From contig JAOUPW010000104.1 of the NCBI GenBank assembly GCA_029879665.1, forward strand, positions 1 through 6,811: a stretch of DNA of 6,811 bases. Reading direction: 5' to 3'. Position numbers and translations under genes: made by a program. This document shows positions 6,287 to 6,811 of this stretch, piece by piece. The notes below the pieces were generated by a model. It saw nothing but the letters and a program-made list of their open reading frames with translations. It did no database searches and had not been told where the DNA came from. This DNA comes from Rhodospirillales bacterium (GTDB lineage: Bacteria; Pseudomonadota; Alphaproteobacteria; Rhodospirillales; JAOUPW01). Position 1 is the stretch's first letter. Each line of letters opens with the position of its first letter.

Positions 6287-6811
6287 TTAGTTGGGATATT
6301 TGGCCGCGATTTCCTTTAGACGGGCCATAACCTTGGCACCGACCATGTCTTCACCCAAATCTTTCCAGACGGGCGCCACCGCCTTCTGCCAGAGCTTCTT
6401 CTGCTCCGGCGTCAGGGCATGGATCTTGGTTCCCGCTTTTCTCATGAAATCGTTGGCATCGTTATTGATTTTCGCCGCGTTTTCCCAGTTCCACTTGGTA
6501 GTCGCGTCCAGAGCCTGCTGTACGCCGGCCTTCACGTCGGTAGGCATACCGTCCCACCATTGCTTGTTGGCCCCGACGATATAAAAACTGGTGACGTACT
6601 GGTTGAGGATAATGTGATCGACGAGCTTATAAATGCTGGAGCCTTTCCAGGCATTCGGCGTCGGCTCGGCGGCATCGATCACGCCCTGTTGCAGGGCGGT
6701 GGGCACTTCGGACCAGCTCATACCGATAACGTTGGCGCCAATTGCCTTCATGGTCTTAACGAAAATCGGAGCGGACTGCACCCGGATCTTCATGCCTTTC
6801 CATCGTTTTTC
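6287..6811 (-). CDS. TRAP transporter substrate-binding protein, DctP family, C-terminal part
   Basis: Periplasmic solute-binding protein that captures an organic acid and delivers it to a TRAP membrane transporter. Only the last 174 residues are visible. The frame is open to the right edge (EKRWKG precedes MKIRV), so the internal ATG at 6793 is not the true start. WKGMKIRV at the left of the visible part matches the family's xLKGxKIRV strand, whose arginine normally binds the substrate carboxylate. The segment SEVPTALQQGVIDAAE and the following PTPNAW match the second conserved ligand-binding region. QWWDGMP and the long C-terminal helices (AAKINNDANDF, LTPEQKKLWQKA) are also typical. The substrate cannot be told; C4-dicarboxylates are only one option. 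Since a terminator follows, the DctQ and DctM membrane genes must lie upstream or elsewhere. Confidence 0.9.
   Translation of the reverse strand, partial: EKRWKGMKIRVQSAPIFVKTMKAIGANVIGMSWSEVPTALQQGVIDAAEPTPNAWKGSSIYKLVDHIILNQYVTSFYIVGANKQWWDGMPTDVKAGVQQALDATTKWNWENAAKINNDANDFMRKAGTKIHALTPEQKKLWQKAVAPVWKDLGEDMVGAKVMARLKEIAAKYPN

Overview
The window is one strand of a gammaless, ordinary-looking proteobacterial locus: every supported gene lies on the minus strand, so the biological reading order runs from the right edge to the left edge. It is dominated by the operon for a cbb3-type (high-affinity, low-oxygen) cytochrome c oxidase and its assembly factors. The order is ccoN-ccoO-ccoQ-ccoP-ccoH-ccoI (also called fixNOQP-fixHI). 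The gene order, the FixI/FixH type and the FixP-style N-terminus point to an alphaproteobacterium. Rhodospirillales is a guess from overall feel rather than a demonstrated assignment. Base composition is moderately GC-rich in the genes and more AT-rich in the intergenic region.

Layout from right to left. (1) 6811-6287: the C-terminal 174 residues of a DctP-family TRAP transporter substrate-binding protein, cut by the window edge. (2) 6286-5882: a 405-base intergenic region. It holds a long terminator hairpin for dctP, a compact structured segment ending in a second terminator-like hairpin (a possible small RNA), a GAGTC/GACTC repeat cluster, and a weak candidate promoter for the oxidase operon. 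(3) 5881-2637: the four structural genes ccoN, ccoO, ccoQ and ccoP, packed tightly with short gaps or overlaps. (4) 2548-1: ccoH and ccoI, joined by an ATGA overlap. ccoI runs off the left edge just before its GDGxND hinge motif.

How the genes work together: CcoN carries the heme b / heme b3-CuB oxygen-reducing centre. CcoO (one heme c) and CcoP (two hemes c) pass electrons from cytochrome c to it. CcoQ is a small membrane subunit that stabilises the complex. CcoI is a P1B-type copper ATPase, and with CcoH it is needed to deliver copper and assemble the enzyme. The usual ccoG gene is not present between ccoP and ccoH, and ccoS, if present, would lie beyond the left edge. The key catalytic and ligand residues are intact in all complete genes, so the oxidase looks functional.

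No new enzyme system is visible. The parts most worth a second look are the candidate small RNA with an anti-Shine-Dalgarno loop between dctP and ccoN, the missing ccoG, and the lack of a clear FNR/FixK box before ccoN.
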